The position numbers and the translations under genes are program-made. This document shows, piece after piece, positions 22,536 to 25,959 of a stretch of DNA of 25,959 nt. The notes beneath the pieces are model-generated. The model made no database searches. It had not been told where the DNA came from and saw only the letters and a list, made by a program, of their open reading frames with translations. Position 1 is the stretch's first letter, and the number at the start of each line of letters is the position of its first letter. The stretch is from positions 1 through 25,959 of IMG/VR virus record IMGVR_UViG_3300039050_000036; one strand, written 5' to 3'. This DNA comes from a virus.

Positions 22536-24037
22536 TGGAAAAAGAAATAGATTATGAGAAAATTATAGATGACGAGTATCAGTTTCCTGTCTTTAGTGAA
22601 GATCCTACAGAACAAAACAGATTAAATGTGAGACATGCTCTTAAAAAAGCTCAATCAGGTATGCAGTTATCTGATGCAGACTCTCAATTATTAATAAATA
22701 ACGGTTTAGATGATTTTGTTAGAGGTGGTCAGACACAGGCAGCTGGAGTAGATGCTATGCTTTTAGCTGCACCTTTTCTAGCTAAACCAGCTATATTAGG
22801 TGGTGCGATAACTGGAGTCGGAAACCTTATTAAAAAGTATCCAATGAAGTCCCTAGAAGTAGGTTTGACTGGACTTGGGGCTGCTGATTATAAAGATAAC
22901 CCACAAGATTTAGTATTAGAAACTTTAGGAATGAAGACTGATACTATGTTTACTGGTGGAAAAACACCGTCACCATTTAATCCTATAGCAACTAAAAAGC
23001 TAACTGAAATAATTGATGATGTATTTAGTCAGTCACCTTTTGCTCAGACTGCGGATGGTATAAACATACCTTTCTTTATGTCTAAATCAGATGAGGCAAA
23101 AGGTATATCTAAAAAAGGATTTAACCCTAATATAACTAAGAAAAATCTTGAATTATTTAATCAAATAGGTTGGACTGATACAGCTAAATTAGATATACAA
23201 GACATGTTATATGGTATTGATGATGCTGGAAAACCTTTAATGAGTCAGTATAAACGTAGAGTTTTAAAAGCTGGAATAGGTGATGAAACTTTTAACTGGA
23301 GTGCTTTTACTAAAAATAGAGATGAAGTTGTTAAAGATTTTTTAGATGGTTTACAAGATCTAAACATTGATCCTAAAACTATTCACGGACATCACATATC
23401 AGCATTACGTATTACATCTTCTTTATTTGATGGGCTATCACCAATACAACGTAAGAAACTGATAAAAATATTTCAACGAGAAGGTTTGCAATTAGGTAAT
23501 CACCCAGATAACTTAATGGCTTTACACAAAAGTACACACTTAGATGTAGTACACCCTTTCTTAGAACAACAGATAGGTAAATATGGTCAGCTATTAATTG
23601 ATCCAGCAAAGATCAAGAAAATGAATCCTAGGCAAAGAGAAGGGTTAGTTAAAAAGTTTGCTAAAATTATTAAACGATCAGAAGAAATTGCAATGGAAAA
23701 CACTCGAACATGGTTAGATGATGCTTTTGAAGGTCTGAGTCCAGACGCAGCTTTTGATGCTCGAATGGATATGTTAAATAAAGCGTTTGCTGACGATATA
23801 GCATTTAGAGAGCAACTTTTAAAAAGTGTTAAGTCAGAAGAACCTTTATTACCATACCAAGCTGAAGATGTAGAGATTCCTGTTACACCGAAAGCTAAGA
23901 AGAAACGGGTAACTTCTAAAGCTACTAAGTTTAAGAATTTATTAAAGAGGATCAAAACAAACAACCCTTCTTGGAAACAAATGACAATTTGGGAACTTAG
24001 TGATGATGCGTTAGATGCTTACAGAGAACTTTTTTAA
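22535..24037 (+). CDS. 500-residue protein with AHH-like His-Me-finger nuclease motif
   Basis: A 500-residue protein not recognised as a whole. The start is taken at ATG 22535, which overlaps the HNH stop (TGATG); a TTG at 22532 is possible. Residues about 68-95 are hydrophobic and glycine-rich (MLLAAPFLAKPAILGGAITGVG), perhaps a membrane-active segment. At 284-340 lies HGHHI, then GLQLGNHPDNLMALH with H331, and H335 and H340. This order (HH, then N-P-x-N-L, then spaced His) is the pattern of the AHH/HNH His-Me-finger nucleases often found in toxins. The C-terminus is Lys-rich and ends in acidic helix. Setting between HNH and large terminase suggests DNA processing in packaging or a nuclease carried in the virion. 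Function is inference. Confidence 0.7.
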   Translation: MEKEIDYEKIIDDEYQFPVFSEDPTEQNRLNVRHALKKAQSGMQLSDADSQLLINNGLDDFVRGGQTQAAGVDAMLLAAPFLAKPAILGGAITGVGNLIKKYPMKSLEVGLTGLGAADYKDNPQDLVLETLGMKTDTMFTGGKTPSPFNPIATKKLTEIIDDVFSQSPFAQTADGINIPFFMSKSDEAKGISKKGFNPNITKKNLELFNQIGWTDTAKLDIQDMLYGIDDAGKPLMSQYKRRVLKAGIGDETFNWSAFTKNRDEVVKDFLDGLQDLNIDPKTIHGHHISALRITSSLFDGLSPIQRKKLIKIFQREGLQLGNHPDNLMALHKSTHLDVVHPFLEQQIGKYGQLLIDPAKIKKMNPRQREGLVKKFAKIIKRSEEIAMENTRTWLDDAFEGLSPDAAFDARMDMLNKAFADDIAFREQLLKSVKSEEPLLPYQAEDVEIPVTPKAKKKRVTSKATKFKNLLKRIKTNNPSWKQMTIWELSDDALDAYRELF

Positions 24038-24040
24038 AAT

Positions 24041-25786
24041 ATGACGGATAATGAAATAGTAACCTCTCTAAAAGAAGATTTTAAGCTGTTCCTACAAGCA
24101 TTGTGGGATCAGTTAGGTCTTCCTTCACCTACTAGAGCTCAGTACGCTATTGCGGACTACTTACAGAACGGACCTAAGCGTTTACAGATACAAGCCTTCC
24201 GAGGAGTAGGAAAGTCTTGGATTACAGGTGCATTTGTACTCTGGACGCTTTTTAACGACAATGAAAGGAAAATAATGATTATATCTGCATCTAAAGAACG
24301 TGCAGATAACATGTCCATCTTTTTACAAAAAATTATCATTGAAACACCATGGCTAAGTCATCTACAACCGAAATCGGACGATTCTCGTTGGAGTCGCATC
24401 AGCTTCGACGTAAACTGTTCACCACACCAAGCTCCCAGCGTAAAGTCGGTGGGAATCACTGGACAGCTAACCGGAAGCCGAGCAGATCTCATGATTTTAG
24501 ACGACGTAGAGGTTCCGGGCAACAGTATGACGGAGCTTATGCGTGAGAAGTTACTTCAACTCTGCACAGAAGCCGAAGCAATCCTTACGCCGAAAGACGA
24601 TAGCCGTATTATGTATCTCGGGACTCCTCAGACTACTTTTACTATTTATCGTAAGCTGGCAGAGCGGAGCTATCGACCATTTGTTTGGCCGTCAAGATAT
24701 CCAAGAAAAGGAAAGCTTAGTCAATACGAAGGACTCCTAGCACCACAGATCCAAGAAGATCTGGATATGGGAGCTGATGAGTGGAGTGTAACAGATCCGG
24801 ATAGATTTAGCGAAGAAGACCTCATAGAAAGAGAAGCAGCTATGGGTCGGAGCAACTACATGCTTCAATTTCAACTAGACACAAGCTTAAGTGATGCAGA
24901 GAAATTCCCTCTTAAAATGGCTGACCTTGTGGTTACTAGCGTCAATCCTACTACTGCTCCTGATAACGTGGTCTGGTGTTCAGATCCAGCAAATGTTATA
25001 AAGGATGCACCAACTGTAGGCTTACCCGGGGACTATTTCTACAGTCCTATGCAACTACAGGGAGAATGGGGTCCATATGACGAAACAATATGCAGTGTAG
25101 ACCCCTCTGGAAGGGGTACAGACGAGACTGCAGCAGCCTTCTTATCTCAACGTAATGGTTTTCTATATCTACACGAAATGAGAGCCTACAGAGACGGCTA
25201 CAGCGACGATACACTACTCAACATACTCCGTGGTTGTCGCAAATACAAGGTAACTAAACTTGTAATAGAGACAAACTTTGGAGATGGTATAGTAAGTGAA
25301 CTTTTTAAGAAACATATTCAACAGACGGGACAATTCATTGACATTGAGGAGATTAGAGCGAATGTCAGGAAAGAGGATCGGATTATTGATGCTCTTGAAC
25401 CTGTCCTTAACCAGCATCGCCTTGTTGTTGATCGTGGGGTTATCGACTGGGACTATAGGAGTAACAAAGACGCTCCGCCTGAGAGTAGACTCCTCTACAT
25501 GCTCTTCTATCAGATGAGTAGGATGTGTCGGGAGAAAGGTGCAGTAAAGCACGACGATAGGTTGGATACACTTGCACAAGGTGTAAAATACTTTACCGAT
25601 GCGATGTCTATTAATGCTCATGATCAAATAAAACAAAGAAAAAGGGACGAATGGAACAGTTTACTGGATGATTTCCTTACATCTCCCACCAGATCTGCTA
25701 ATCATATCGTAATGGGTATGAATAAGGAGCAGAGAGACCAAGCAAGGGGTCTAGAAGGCAATTCAAGCGTACCTACATGGGTATAA
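24041..25786 (+). CDS. Terminase large subunit (T7 gp19-like)
   Basis: A 581-residue packaging motor (T7 gp19 is 586). Walker A is FRGVGKS at 53-59, Walker B is LMILDDVE at 150-157, and the coupling motif GTPQT is at 195-199. The C-terminal RNase H-like nuclease shows its acidic residues: D354 in VDPSGRG, E410 in VIETNFG, and HDDRLD at 504-509. It translocates DNA into the procapsid and cuts concatemers. It begins 3 bases after the preceding gene without a Shine-Dalgarno sequence. It is the last gene in the window; the small subunit is four genes upstream, not adjacent. Confidence 0.96.
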   Translation: MTDNEIVTSLKEDFKLFLQALWDQLGLPSPTRAQYAIADYLQNGPKRLQIQAFRGVGKSWITGAFVLWTLFNDNERKIMIISASKERADNMSIFLQKIIIETPWLSHLQPKSDDSRWSRISFDVNCSPHQAPSVKSVGITGQLTGSRADLMILDDVEVPGNSMTELMREKLLQLCTEAEAILTPKDDSRIMYLGTPQTTFTIYRKLAERSYRPFVWPSRYPRKGKLSQYEGLLAPQIQEDLDMGADEWSVTDPDRFSEEDLIEREAAMGRSNYMLQFQLDTSLSDAEKFPLKMADLVVTSVNPTTAPDNVVWCSDPANVIKDAPTVGLPGDYFYSPMQLQGEWGPYDETICSVDPSGRGTDETAAAFLSQRNGFLYLHEMRAYRDGYSDDTLLNILRGCRKYKVTKLVIETNFGDGIVSELFKKHIQQTGQFIDIEEIRANVRKEDRIIDALEPVLNQHRLVVDRGVIDWDYRSNKDAPPESRLLYMLFYQMSRMCREKGAVKHDDRLDTLAQGVKYFTDAMSINAHDQIKQRKRDEWNSLLDDFLTSPTRSANHIVMGMNKEQRDQARGLEGNSSVPTWV

Positions 25787-25838
25787 AAACCGATCCCTCA
25801 CGTATACAGGGGGAGAGAAGGGTGGACTCGACCCCTAT

Positions 25839-25860
25839 GAGGGAGACTAACATCTCCCTC
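25839..25860 (+). terminator. Candidate hairpin terminator after large terminase
   Basis: GAGGGAGA (25839-25846) pairs perfectly with TCTCCCTC (25853-25860) around a six-base loop. No T run follows (TACACTAATA), so it is weaker evidence for an intrinsic terminator than the one at 2061. It could be an RNA end-protecting or processing structure. Confidence 0.4.
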
Positions 25861-25873
25861 TACACTAATACCG

Positions 25874-25894
25874 GTTATCATATGAGTTGATAAC
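25874..25894. repeat. Inverted repeat GTTATCA-N7-TGATAAC
   Basis: Two perfect 7-base arms flank a 7-base spacer in a region without genes. The size fits a dimeric protein operator or a small hairpin; no partner is visible. Confidence 0.5.
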
Positions 25895-25923
25895 TCTTAA
25901 TACACCTACTCCCAACCACAGTT

Positions 25924-25956
25924 TTACAGTATTATACAGGAATATACAGACTGTAA
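25924..25956. repeat. Inverted repeat TTACAGT-N19-ACTGTAA
   Basis: Two 7-base arms lie 19 bases apart at the right edge, with TACAG repeated between them. The pattern may continue past the window. Confidence 0.4.
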
Positions 25957-25959
25957 GCC

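Larger units (their letters stand above)
25787..25959. other. Non-coding end region with several inverted repeats
   Basis: No gene is seen in these 173 bases. They hold a perfect 8-bp stem (25839-25860), an alternative stem pairing CCCTCA (25795-25800) with TGAGGG (25838-25843) that would compete with it, GTTATCA/TGATAAC (25874-25894) and TTACAGT/ACTGTAA (25924-25956). TACAG recurs three times between 25925 and 25949. The region may hold a terminator, a promoter for the next genes, or packaging signals. Confidence 0.6.

Noticed and set aside
24349-24740. Small plus-strand frames inside large terminase
   Set aside because: They lie within the Walker and coupling motifs of the terminase in another frame and have no independent support.
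25214-25636. 140-codon minus-strand frame opposite the terminase nuclease domain
   Set aside because: The plus strand encodes conserved catalytic residues here, and no other gene is on the minus strand.
25899-25915. TAATAC sequences resembling a T7 promoter (also near 485)
   Set aside because: Only the first six bases match; the specificity part and the TATA-start region do not.
1-25959. tRNA genes
   Set aside because: The gene-free intervals are short and none shows a cloverleaf with a T-loop signature.

Overview
The window is the late, structural and packaging half of a T7-like podovirus that infects marine cyanobacteria. Two things show the host. The left edge is the 3' end of psbA, encoding the photosystem II D1 protein, a gene cyanophages carry to sustain host photosynthesis. 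The small accessory proteins also look like families I recall from Prochlorococcus and Synechococcus phages. The DNA is AT-rich by eye, which fits a low-GC host such as Prochlorococcus, but this is inference. Every supported gene is on the + strand, and many neighbours overlap by ATGA, TAATG or TGATG, as in one tightly packed transcription unit.

Layout. 1-428: psbA 3' end. 431-744: a string of very small ORFs, including an 18-residue peptide with an AT-hook-like motif and a 17-residue peptide with a YRGxxY motif. 745-901: a non-coding leader rich in inverted repeats. 902-2047: major capsid protein, followed by a UUCG-loop terminator at 2061-2085, the same place T7 has its main late terminator. 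2096-5352: tail tubular proteins A and B. 5356-13192: three internal (ejection) virion proteins like T7 gp14, gp15 and gp16. 13198-17781: a 1527-residue tail fibre with a T7 gp17-like attachment domain, a decapeptide-repeat region, forty 17-residue YadA-type repeats and a C-terminal S74 self-cleaving chaperone. 17782-19509: a small linker gene and a second S74 fibre, the two genes in the window with the clearest Shine-Dalgarno sequences. 19509-21692: small membrane, secreted and unknown proteins, including a possible holin. 21689-25786: a packaging module of small terminase, a very basic protein, an HNH endonuclease, a 500-residue protein with an AHH-like His-Me-finger motif, and large terminase. 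25787-25959: no gene, but several inverted repeats.

The gene order follows T7 (10, 11, 12, 14, 15, 16, 17, holin region, 18, 19). The main departures are the photosynthesis gene and micro-ORFs before the capsid gene, a second fibre, and two nuclease-type genes between the terminase subunits where T7 has its spanin genes. Portal, scaffold and RNA polymerase genes are not in the window. The observations most worth following are the nuclease pair between the terminase subunits, a secreted-type protein at 20427-20978 with no normal start codon, the fibre-like domain inside tail tubular protein B, and the inverted-repeat clusters before the capsid gene and after the terminase.
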